NCBI GenBank assembly: GCA_023277325.1
Contig: JALRIQ010000254.1
Location: forward strand, 1-14,856
Source: Bacteroidia bacterium
Lineage (GTDB): Bacteria > Bacteroidota > Bacteroidia > UBA8524
Direction: 5' to 3'
DNA length: 14,856 bases
The notes beneath the pieces are model-generated. The model searched no databases and was not told where the DNA came from. It saw nothing but the letters and a program-made list of their open reading frames with translations. A program made the position numbers and the translations under genes. Shown here in pieces: positions 1 through 6,906 of this stretch (its first letter is position 1; each line of letters starts with the position of its first letter).

Positions 1-408
1 CCATTGGAGGCCTTCGTGGCTTCCAGTTCTGATACGCTTTTTGCCGTCATCTATGCTTTTGAGGCGAGCATCAATTCGGGTAATAGAAACTTAAAAGTTC
101 GTGCGCTATGCGATAATGAAAGCAAAGCGATTGTTCCGGGAACTTATGTTTCTGTTTCCCTTCAATTGGATGAAGTGAAGGAAGCGATTCTTGTTCCGAC
201 GGAAGCGGTAGTTCCTGAACTGAATGGGCAAAAAGTTTATTTGGTGAAAGACGGGGTGGTAAAGAGCCAACCAATAACAACGGGCTTGAGAAGAACAAGT
301 GATATTCAAGTGGTGAGTGGCTTAAACCCTGGAGACAGCATTTTACTAACTGGAATTCTTCAGGCACGCGATGGCATGCCTGTGCAACCCGTTGAAACCA
401 CCAACTAG
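1..408 (+). CDS. RND efflux periplasmic adaptor (membrane fusion protein), C-terminal part
   Basis: This is the last 135 residues of a periplasmic adaptor of the HlyD/AcrA type, which links an inner-membrane RND pump to an outer-membrane channel. The frame is open to the left edge of the window, so the gene is cut at its 5' end and the lipoprotein or anchor segment, hairpin and lipoyl parts are not visible. What remains fits the beta-barrel and membrane-proximal domains. Family-typical pieces are INSGNRNLKVRA, VPGTYVSVSL, ILVPTEAVV, the short hairpin VYLVKDGVV and GLNPGDSILLTG. Its stop lies 2 bases before the start of the RND pump gene, so the two are almost certainly co-transcribed. The TTG at position 4 is not a real start. 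The substrate cannot be inferred from this part. Confidence 0.9.
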   Translation, partial: PLEAFVASSSDTLFAVIYAFEASINSGNRNLKVRALCDNESKAIVPGTYVSVSLQLDEVKEAILVPTEAVVPELNGQKVYLVKDGVVKSQPITTGLRRTSDIQVVSGLNPGDSILLTGILQARDGMPVQPVETTN

Positions 409-410
409 CT

Positions 411-3400
411 ATGAATATTTCAACACTGAGTATTCAAAGGCCGGTGATGGCCACAGTCATAAATATTTTCATTGTACTCTTTGGAATAATTGGCTTCACC
501 TATCTCGGAATTCGCGAATTCCCAAGTGTCGATCCACCAATTATTACGGTCACCACCAATTATTCAGGCGCCAACGCAGATGTAATTGAGTCTCAAATTA
601 CCGAACCGCTTGAAGAATCTATCAATGGTATTGCGGGGATTAAGGCACTTACCTCCATTAGCAGCGAAGGAAGAAGTAGCATCAGTGTCGAGTTTGAATT
701 GGGAATTGACCTGGAAGCGGCTGCGAACGATGTACGCGATAAAGTTTCACGCTCAGTAAGAAACCTGCCTCCGGATGCGGATCCGCCGGTGGTAGTGAAG
801 TCGGATGCCAATGCCGAAACAATTTTGTCTATTACTGTTCAAAGTGATAAACGCACCTTATTGGAATTAAGTGAAACCGGAAATAATGTGTTCAAAGAGC
901 GCATGCAAACGATTCCGGGCGTGAGTGAAATTCGCATTTGGGGAGAAAAGAAATATGCCATGAAGCTGGAGATGGATCCAGCGAAACTCTCTGCTTACGG
1001 ATTAAGCCCCTTGGATGTTCGGACCGCCCTCAATCAGCAGAATGTAGAGCTTCCTTCAGGCCGGGTAGAAGGATATTCCACCGAGTTAACCATTCGCACC
1101 TTTGGCCGCTTAAGTACCGAGGAGGAGTTTAATGAGCTGATTATTTCTGAAAAAGACGGGGTATTGGTTCGCTTTAAGGATATAGGAATTGCCCGTTTAC
1201 TTCCGGAAAATGAACGCACCCTGCTTCGTGGTGATGGGGGAATCCCTATGATCGGTATTGCCATTACCCCGCAACCGGGAACCAATTATATTGAAATTGC
1301 CGATGCCGCCTATGCGCGGGTGGAGCAGATAAAAAAGGAACTTCCTACCGACTATAAAATTGGTGTAGCACTGGATACTACCCAATCGATTCGCAGCGCC
1401 ATCACCGAGGTTCAGGAAACCATCCTCATTGCCTTTTTATTGGTGGTAATGGTTATTCTCGTTTTCCTACGGAATTGGCGAACCACTTTAATTCCAGTTA
1501 TCGCGATTCCAATTTCTTTAATTGGAGGTTTCTTCATCATGTATTTATTGGGTTATTCGATCAATATCCTGACCCTCCTGGGACTTGTTCTGGCAACCGG
1601 TTTGGTGGTGGATGATGCGATTGTGGTGATGGAAAATATCTATGCTAAGGTGGAGAAGGGCATGCCTCCAATGCAGGCTGGGGTTGAAGGTTCCAAAGAA
1701 ATTTTCTTTGCTGTTATCTCCACAACTATTACGCTGACAGCGGTATTTCTTCCGATTATTTTCTTGCAAGGATTAACGGGTAGGTTATTCAGGGAGTTTG
1801 GAATGGTAGTAGCCGGAACGGTTATCATCTCAACCATCGTTTCGCTGACCTTAACTCCAATGATGAGTTCCCGGATCTTGAAAAAGACCACTTCGCAGGC
1901 CAAATGGTTACTGTGGTCGGAATCAGTATTTGTGGGCCTCAATGAGCTGTACCGACGCAGTTTGAATGTGTTTATGCATTGGCCGAAAATTGCCTGGTTG
2001 ATTGTGGCTGTTTCGGGAATCAGTATTTATTGGATTGGCTCTACCCTTCCATCCGAGCTTGCTCCAATGGAAGATAAGAGTCGTTTGCGCATTGTCGCCA
2101 GCGCGCCAGAAGGGGTTTCTTATGAATTGATGGACCGCTATGTTCAGGAGCTAGTGAGTCTAACGGATACCTTGCCAGAAAAGAAGTCGCTACTCAGCGT
2201 AACGTCACCTGGCTTTGGTTCTTCAATCAATATCAACTCAGGCTTTGTTCGCCTTACTTTAGTTGAACCATATCAACGAACCAAGACCCAACAAGAATTA
2301 GCTACTGAGATTGGAAAAATGCTCAGCCAATACAGCTTTGCAAGAACCTATGTGGTTCAGGATCAAACTATTGGAGGAGGGCGATTAAGTGGCTTGCCGC
2401 TGCAATTCGTATTAAAAGCGCCCAATTTTGAAGAACTCAAAGAGGTATTGCCAAAGTTTATGGATAGTGCCATGGCAACGGGTCAATTTGAGATTATGGA
2501 TGTTAATCTCAAGTTCAACAAACCGGAGCTCAAGGTTTCTATCAATCGCGAAAAAGCAAGGTTGATGGGCGTATCAGTGCGCGATATTGCCGAAACCATG
2601 CAGCTTCTGTTTGGTCAGCAACGTTTTGGCTATTTCATTAAAGATGGAAAGCAATACCAGGTAATCGGTCAGGCATCCAGAAATAATAGAAATGAGCCTG
2701 CAGACCTTTCATCCATCTATGTAAAAAACAAGGACGGCAAACAAGTGCAGCTTTCGAATTTGGTAGACATGGAAACAGAAAGTAGTCCGCCTCAGTTACA
2801 CCGGTATAACCGTTTTGTTTCTGCAACTGTTTCAGCACGACCTATAGAGGGCAAAACGTTGGGCGATGGGATTGAGGTAATGGAAGGGGTAGCAAAAGGG
2901 CTTTTGAATGAAAAGTTCAGTACGGATCTCACCGGTACTTCGAAAGAGTATAGAGACAGTTCAGGAAGTTTGCAGTTTGCCTTTTTACTGGCGTTGGTGC
3001 TTATTTACCTTGTATTGGCTGCCCAGTTTGAAAGCTTCCGCGACCCCTTAACTATCATGATTACCGTGCCATTGGCCTTGGCGGGTGCATTGATATCGCT
3101 GTGGTTATTCGGACAAACCCTCAATATCTTTAGTCAGATTGGTATCATCGTTTTGGTCGGTATCGTAACGAAAAACGGAATTCTGATTGTGGAGTTTGCC
3201 AACCAAAAGAAACAGGAGGGCATGACGAATAAAATGGCCGTGATGGAAGCCGCCGTTCAGCGTTTCCGCCCAATTTTAATGACCAGTATGGCCACCATTC
3301 TTGGAGCGCTGCCGATTGCATTGGCATTGGGTGGGGCAACAAGTCGAATCCCGATGGGAATTGCCATTATTGGCGGACTTATATTTTCATTGGGATTAAC

Positions 3401-3491
3401 CTTATACGTTATTCCAGCTATCTTTTTATTTATCAGTTCTCGTCAATCGCGTTTGTCAGCGATGCAAAAATTGTCACATGAGAAAAAATAG
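411..3491 (+). CDS. RND multidrug efflux pump, inner-membrane permease (HAE1/AcrB-like)
   Basis: Proton-driven inner-membrane pump of the RND superfamily. The 1026 residues match the usual AcrB-like length. The layout is complete: TM1 at about residues 9-28, a periplasmic porter loop to about 334, a membrane block at about 335-490, a second half starting with a TM near 527, a second large periplasmic loop, and a final membrane block at about 855-1010. The proton-relay pair is present as D401-D402 in LVVDDAIVVMENI, and the partner lysine as K921 in GIVTKNGILIVEF; these correspond to D407, D408 and K940 of AcrB. The full relay makes a heavy-metal (CusA) subtype less likely and fits the hydrophobe/amphiphile HAE1 group. 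The gene sits between adaptor and channel genes and its last 14 bases overlap the tolC-like gene. The drug or metabolite exported cannot be told from sequence. Confidence 0.96.
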   Translation: MNISTLSIQRPVMATVINIFIVLFGIIGFTYLGIREFPSVDPPIITVTTNYSGANADVIESQITEPLEESINGIAGIKALTSISSEGRSSISVEFELGIDLEAAANDVRDKVSRSVRNLPPDADPPVVVKSDANAETILSITVQSDKRTLLELSETGNNVFKERMQTIPGVSEIRIWGEKKYAMKLEMDPAKLSAYGLSPLDVRTALNQQNVELPSGRVEGYSTELTIRTFGRLSTEEEFNELIISEKDGVLVRFKDIGIARLLPENERTLLRGDGGIPMIGIAITPQPGTNYIEIADAAYARVEQIKKELPTDYKIGVALDTTQSIRSAITEVQETILIAFLLVVMVILVFLRNWRTTLIPVIAIPISLIGGFFIMYLLGYSINILTLLGLVLATGLVVDDAIVVMENIYAKVEKGMPPMQAGVEGSKEIFFAVISTTITLTAVFLPIIFLQGLTGRLFREFGMVVAGTVIISTIVSLTLTPMMSSRILKKTTSQAKWLLWSESVFVGLNELYRRSLNVFMHWPKIAWLIVAVSGISIYWIGSTLPSELAPMEDKSRLRIVASAPEGVSYELMDRYVQELVSLTDTLPEKKSLLSVTSPGFGSSININSGFVRLTLVEPYQRTKTQQELATEIGKMLSQYSFARTYVVQDQTIGGGRLSGLPLQFVLKAPNFEELKEVLPKFMDSAMATGQFEIMDVNLKFNKPELKVSINREKARLMGVSVRDIAETMQLLFGQQRFGYFIKDGKQYQVIGQASRNNRNEPADLSSIYVKNKDGKQVQLSNLVDMETESSPPQLHRYNRFVSATVSARPIEGKTLGDGIEVMEGVAKGLLNEKFSTDLTGTSKEYRDSSGSLQFAFLLALVLIYLVLAAQFESFRDPLTIMITVPLALAGALISLWLFGQTLNIFSQIGIIVLVGIVTKNGILIVEFANQKKQEGMTNKMAVMEAAVQRFRPILMTSMATILGALPIALALGGATSRIPMGIAIIGGLIFSLGLTLYVIPAIFLFISSRQSRLSAMQKLSHEKK

Positions 3492-4797
3492 TATTCTACT
3501 TCTTCTGGGGATATTCATTGCAAGCGCTGTAGATGCTCAGGTTTCTTTGAACCTGCGTCAGGTAGCGGATAGTGTTCTTATCCATAATTTTCAGATTCGT
3601 CTGGTTCGTATCGATGCGGATATAGCGAATGAACAAAATACGTTAGGAGCTGCTGGTTATTTCCCGAGAATTGGATTGAACGCTTCGCAAGAAAACAGTT
3701 CCGTCAATACACGTCAGGAATTTTTTAATGGAGATGTGCGCAAGGCGCAAGGCGCGTTGAATCAATCTGTGGCTGCGGGTGTTCGGCTCGACTGGACCTT
3801 ATTCCAAGGTTTCTATGTACAAAGTATGCGCGAAGAACTTCAACTCAAGGAGGAGGCAGCAGCATTGCAAACCATTTTGGCTATTGAGTCTGAGCTTTAT
3901 GAAAGTGCTCGCTTGTATTATGAAATCATAGCGAGAGAACAGTTGTTCGCTTCTCTTGATACAGCACTTCGATTCAGTCAGTTGCGCGTTGAATTGGAAA
4001 AAACGAAGCTCGCATTAGGAAAGGCAAATCGCCTGGATTATCTGCAAAGTCTTCTTGACCTGAACGCCGATAGTGCCCAATGGCTTCAAGAGAAAACGAC
4101 GTTAATCAATCTTAAGACCCAGCTAAAACAACAAATGGGGGCTTCTCTGTCGCTTCAGTATACGGTCAATGATAGCTTTACCCAGAGTGAAATAATGCCC
4201 TATGAGACCTTTCGTGCTAACGGATTACTTCAGAATACCGAATTAAGAAACAATAAACTTCAGGAACTTTTGGCGATCAATGGCATTCGGAAGATGAAAA
4301 GCCAGCGTTACCCTAATCTGGGTTTGATTTCGGAATACAGTTTTGTGAGCTCCAGAAATGCTGTTGGAATTCTTAAATCCAATCAGAGCCTTGGTCCTTC
4401 AGTTGGTTTAGGCTTAAGCTATAATCTATTTAATGGTTCTCAGGTAAACCGGGATTTAGCCATTGCCAAATTAGAACGAGAACGTAGCTCGCTTCAACGA
4501 GAACGAGGAGAATATACCTTTGAAACCGAGTTGATGCAGGCTTATGAAGATTATTTGCTTCAGCATAAGTTGCTTGATTTTGAACGCAAAAATGTGGAGT
4601 TGGCCAGAGAAAACGTGAAATTGTCCCAGGTCCAGCTTAAGGCAGGCAGCATTAACGCGTTTCAGTTTCGGGATGTGCAGCAGGCCAGTCTTGAAGCTGA
4701 GGGTAGGTTTGCCAATGCCCGGTACAATTTGAAAAGAATCGAATTGGATTTAATGCGCTTAAGCGGCGGACTTGCCGCTTACGTTAACCAAAATTAA
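3478..4797 (+). CDS. TolC-like outer-membrane efflux channel
   Basis: Outer-membrane factor of the tripartite efflux system, expected to form a trimeric beta-barrel with a long periplasmic alpha-helical tunnel. It has 439 residues, normal for the family. A signal peptide covers about residues 1-20 (hydrophobic ILLLLGIFIASA, ending AVDA before Gln). Two OEP-type halves follow, roughly 24-215 and 235-430. Each has long Gln/Glu/Leu-rich helices and a membrane strand region; WTLFQGF in the first and LSYNLFNGSQVNR in the second are the usual internal-repeat signature. The ATG at 3478 is preferred because it starts the signal peptide. It lies inside the end of the pump gene (14-base overlap), implying translational coupling. 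The stop overlaps the end of the convergent pseudogene on the other strand. Confidence 0.94.
   Translation: MRKNSILLLLGIFIASAVDAQVSLNLRQVADSVLIHNFQIRLVRIDADIANEQNTLGAAGYFPRIGLNASQENSSVNTRQEFFNGDVRKAQGALNQSVAAGVRLDWTLFQGFYVQSMREELQLKEEAAALQTILAIESELYESARLYYEIIAREQLFASLDTALRFSQLRVELEKTKLALGKANRLDYLQSLLDLNADSAQWLQEKTTLINLKTQLKQQMGASLSLQYTVNDSFTQSEIMPYETFRANGLLQNTELRNNKLQELLAINGIRKMKSQRYPNLGLISEYSFVSSRNAVGILKSNQSLGPSVGLGLSYNLFNGSQVNRDLAIAKLERERSSLQRERGEYTFETELMQAYEDYLLQHKLLDFERKNVELARENVKLSQVQLKAGSINAFQFRDVQQASLEAEGRFANARYNLKRIELDLMRLSGGLAAYVNQN
4760..4781. terminator. Small hairpin near the convergent gene ends
   Basis: AAGCGGC and GCCGCTT form a perfect 7-bp stem (8 bp with the flanking T-A pair) around the loop GGACTT. 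It lies in the last codons of the tolC-like gene, just upstream of the overlap with the convergent pseudogene. It has no T-tract on either side, so a role as a bidirectional terminator or transcript-end stabiliser is only a guess; it may be chance within a coding region. Confidence 0.25.
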
Positions 4798-5366
4798 GGG
4801 TTTGCATACTGGGAACATAATTCTGGTATCTCACTAACCTCAAAAAATAAGCGAGCCTCTAAAATAGAGCAAGTTCTGTTAGCGCGAATAAACCCAGAAC
4901 CTGAAATGCGGAGGTTTAACCAACTTGGCGAGTGGATTTCATGGGCGATGATACTTCCTGAGCCGCTAATCTCGGCGCGCATAAAGTTATCAAAACGACC
5001 GAAAGTCTCTATGCTTCCGCTTCCGCGAAGGGTGAGCCCGCTGAGGCGTGGCATATGAATAGTGACATGAGCTTTCGAATTGCGTTATTCAATATGATGT
5101 TCCACATCGATTACCAAGACATTTCCGACCACCCTGGTTTCAGTATAACCCATGATATTTTGATAGTCATTGACTTCCACGTAAAACACACTGTCTTGGA
5201 AAATGGTGATGTCGGCTGAGTGTTTGAGTTCGATAGCGTCGAATCCGCTTACCTAGCGAACTTTGGAAACGGATGACCCACTTCCCCTGTGGTATTCATG
5301 CTTGCTGCAGGCACTCAGGGTGAACAATTTAATGAGTCCGATGAAGAAGGCGTTTTTCGTTTTCAT
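4794..5366 (-). pseudogene. Decayed DUF2807 (head GIN domain) lipoprotein
   Basis: Read on the minus strand from the ATG at 5366, one continuous frame gives a lipoprotein signal (MKTKNAFFIG..., lipobox LSAC with Cys at residue 20). A classic GIN-domain start follows, VSGFDAIELKHSADI, and then the Gly-Ser-Gly beta-helix ladder LRGSGSIETFG, EISGSGSI, RISGSGFI. Two stops interrupt this frame: TAG at 5255-5253 (residue 38, just before VSGFDAIEL) and TAA at 5087-5085 (residue 94). Similarity continues across both, so they are nonsense changes, not frameshifts. The last ~30 residues no longer follow the GSG pattern, and the 190-codon frame is, from memory, somewhat short for the family, so the 3' end may also be damaged. 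Intact relatives are Bacteroidota surface lipoproteins of unknown function. The piece starting at 5054 is a fragment of this gene, not a gene of its own. Confidence 0.8.
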
Positions 5367-5446
5367 GCCCTTAAAACACCTTTGCAAATACATACTCTAC
5401 CTCATAGTGAAAATTTTTTACGGTAGTGACATATTACATGTTCTTG

Positions 5447-5454
5447 TATATTTG
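5447..5454 (+). promoter_or_regulatory. Candidate Bacteroidota -7 element (TATATTTG)
   Basis: TATATTTG matches the Bacteroidota sigma-ABfr -7 consensus TAnnTTTG exactly. It ends only 3 bases before the ATG at 5458, so a transcript starting the usual few bases downstream would be leaderless or nearly so. I see no clear TTG -33 partner at normal spacing, so this may be a chance match in AT-rich DNA. The gap 5367-5457 is the divergent region between the pseudogene and the next gene. For the pseudogene strand, TGTATTTG at 5392-5385 is a one-mismatch match. Confidence 0.3.
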
Positions 5455-5457
5455 AAT

Positions 5458-6372
5458 ATGAAGAAACTGCTACTATTTTTTGGCGCCATGTGCGTCGCGT
5501 TTGGAGCCTATGCTCAAAACCATTATTCGTTCAGCCAACGTTCGGCGAACTATACGGAGATGACCAATGGAACGCTTGTATCCCCAGCAGAATGGGATGA
5601 CTTTGAAGTGACCATGGCGATGCCTTTTTCATTCAAATTTTTTGGAAGAACGGTTGACTCGATTACTATTTCCGATGATGGAACTTATTTCTGGCAAGAT
5701 GGCGACGACTACCTGAGTCCACATGGTAATGACCCAATCAGCAGAGGAGCGGGCCAATCTCCTGTTACCTACCGCCTTGATGGTTCTGGCAATGATAGAA
5801 TTCTAAAGGTTCAATGGCCGAATATCTCTTTTTATGATATTGCTGATTCTTTCCCGAATGATTTTGCCAACTACCAAGTTTGGTATTATGAAGGAAGTAA
5901 TATCATCGAATTCCATATTGGTTCTTCCTTTATCAGCGAAGGAGCCCTTGCAGAAATCAATCTTATGCCTTTTATGAATGACTCTATCGGTGAAAAAGGA
6001 GTGGTAATTCAAGGTGACCCTGCTCAAGCAACGCCAAATTACGACTTGGCGAGTGCAGGAAGCTTAACCAGCAACCCATCGGTAAACACCATTTATGTGT
6101 TCACTCCAGGATTTCCAAATGGTGTTTTGGAGCCTTCATTTGAAGCAAGCATAAAAATGTATCCAATTCCGGCAAAGAACACCTTGACCATTAATGCGGA
6201 AAATAGCATCCAGCAGATGGAAGTTTATACCGCAAATGGTCAGTTGATTGCTACAGAATTGCCAAACAGCATGGAGTATACATTGAATACACGCGAATTG
6301 ACTCCAGGAGTATATGTCCTAAGAATTCAAACAGCAGAAGGAGCCGTATCAAAACGTTTTGTTAAGGAATAA
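5458..6372 (+). CDS. T9SS-secreted protein with C-terminal sorting domain, function unknown
   Basis: Predicted 304-residue exported protein. The ATG at 5458 begins a textbook signal peptide (MKKLLLFFGAMCVAFGAYAQ, cleavage after about residue 20). The frame is open back to 5263, but that part overlaps the divergent pseudogene and has no signal features, so the longer start is rejected. The middle (about 21-225) is beta-rich and aromatic, with phrases such as MPFSFKFFGRTVDSITISDDG and a later VWYYEGSNIIEFHIG. These resemble the plain beta-sandwich bodies of other T9SS cargo; I do not recognise an enzyme. The last ~75 residues are a type A sorting domain: IKMYPIPAKNTLTI, MEVYTANGQLI, LTPGVYVLRIQT, and a final KRFVKE. 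That domain directs passage through the type IX secretion system and usually attachment to the surface. A strong terminator follows. Confidence 0.88.
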   Translation: MKKLLLFFGAMCVAFGAYAQNHYSFSQRSANYTEMTNGTLVSPAEWDDFEVTMAMPFSFKFFGRTVDSITISDDGTYFWQDGDDYLSPHGNDPISRGAGQSPVTYRLDGSGNDRILKVQWPNISFYDIADSFPNDFANYQVWYYEGSNIIEFHIGSSFISEGALAEINLMPFMNDSIGEKGVVIQGDPAQATPNYDLASAGSLTSNPSVNTIYVFTPGFPNGVLEPSFEASIKMYPIPAKNTLTINAENSIQQMEVYTANGQLIATELPNSMEYTLNTRELTPGVYVLRIQTAEGAVSKRFVKE

Positions 6373-6391
6373 AACCGCCATCTGGTGCATG

Positions 6392-6438
6392 AAAAGGAAG
6401 GTTGAGCTAGTCGGGCCTTCCTTTTTTTGTTTTTTAAC
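6392..6438 (+). terminator. Rho-independent terminator after the 304-residue T9SS gene
   Basis: AAAAGGAAGG (6392-6401) pairs perfectly with CCTTCCTTTT (6416-6425) around a 14-base loop, and the RNA then runs into a T-rich tract (TTTGTTTTTT). It lies 19 bases after the stop at 6372, and separates that gene from the next two-gene unit. Confidence 0.85.
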
Positions 6439-6486
6439 AGCCTTAAAAATGAGGTATCGCAGTAAATGAATTAAATTGCCTTTATC

Positions 6487-6906
6487 ATGCTGCGTTTATA
6501 TTGTTTCCTTGTATTCCTTTTTCTGTCGGTTATGGCGCGCTCCCAGGAGCTAGAAATAAGGCCGCAAGCGGACTCTTCCGTGAAAAAGGACTATTCCCAA
6601 TATCCCTATTGGATTGAAATGATGGAGGACAGTTTAGCCAATTACTATGAGGTGCAAAAGGCTTTTGAGGCATTTTGGCAAGGTAAACAGGTTCCAGTAG
6701 GGGAGCAAAATGAGTTACGGCCTATTCATGATCCAGCCGATCAGGATCTTAGCCCAATAAATAGCAAGTACGTGGCAGAGGTTAAAAGCTACAGAGCTTG
6801 GGTACGCTACTATGCCGATTTGCATGATGAAAATGGGATACTATTTCCGCCTTCCCGAATCATCGAAGAGTGGGAACGTCAGATGAAAGAAAGGGAAAAA
6901 CCATGA
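6487..6906 (+). CDS. Small exported protein, resembles the detached N-terminal segment of large T9SS propeller proteins
   Basis: A 139-residue protein with a signal peptide at about 1-19 (hydrophobic FLVFLFLSVM, ending ARSQ). It has no sorting domain, so periplasmic location or carriage by a partner is likelier than independent T9SS export. Visible blocks are YPYWIEMM (39-46), NYYEVQKAF (52-60), KSYRAWVRYY (100-109) and FPPSRIIEEW (120-129). From memory, very similar blocks occur at the N-terminus of many large Bacteroidota T9SS proteins, directly before the Asp-box propeller; here they form a separate gene. Its TGA overlaps the ATG of the large propeller gene (ATGA), so the two are probably translationally coupled and made together. 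A new promoter is expected between the terminator and 6487, but I find only a weak TAAATTGC at 6472-6479. The biochemical role is unknown. Confidence 0.8.
   Translation: MLRLYCFLVFLFLSVMARSQELEIRPQADSSVKKDYSQYPYWIEMMEDSLANYYEVQKAFEAFWQGKQVPVGEQNELRPIHDPADQDLSPINSKYVAEVKSYRAWVRYYADLHDENGILFPPSRIIEEWERQMKEREKP

Noticed and set aside
411..3491. Heavy-metal (CusA-type) RND pump
   Set aside because: The LVVDDAIVVMENI and TKNGILIVEF motifs carry the complete HAE1-type proton relay; I see no metal-pump methionine pattern or metal-binding neighbour.
4794..5054. Short minus-strand gene of 86 residues
   Set aside because: It is the 3' part of the longer broken DUF2807 frame; similarity continues upstream of its ATG through two stops.
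5085..5255. Stop-codon recoding (readthrough or selenocysteine-like) in the DUF2807 gene
   Set aside because: The two stops differ (TAG and TAA), no recoding structure is seen, and neighbouring genes use both codons as normal stops. Decay is simpler.
5263..5457. In-frame upstream extension of the 304-residue T9SS gene
   Set aside because: It overlaps the minus-strand DUF2807 pseudogene and would place about 65 non-signal residues before a textbook signal peptide at 5458.
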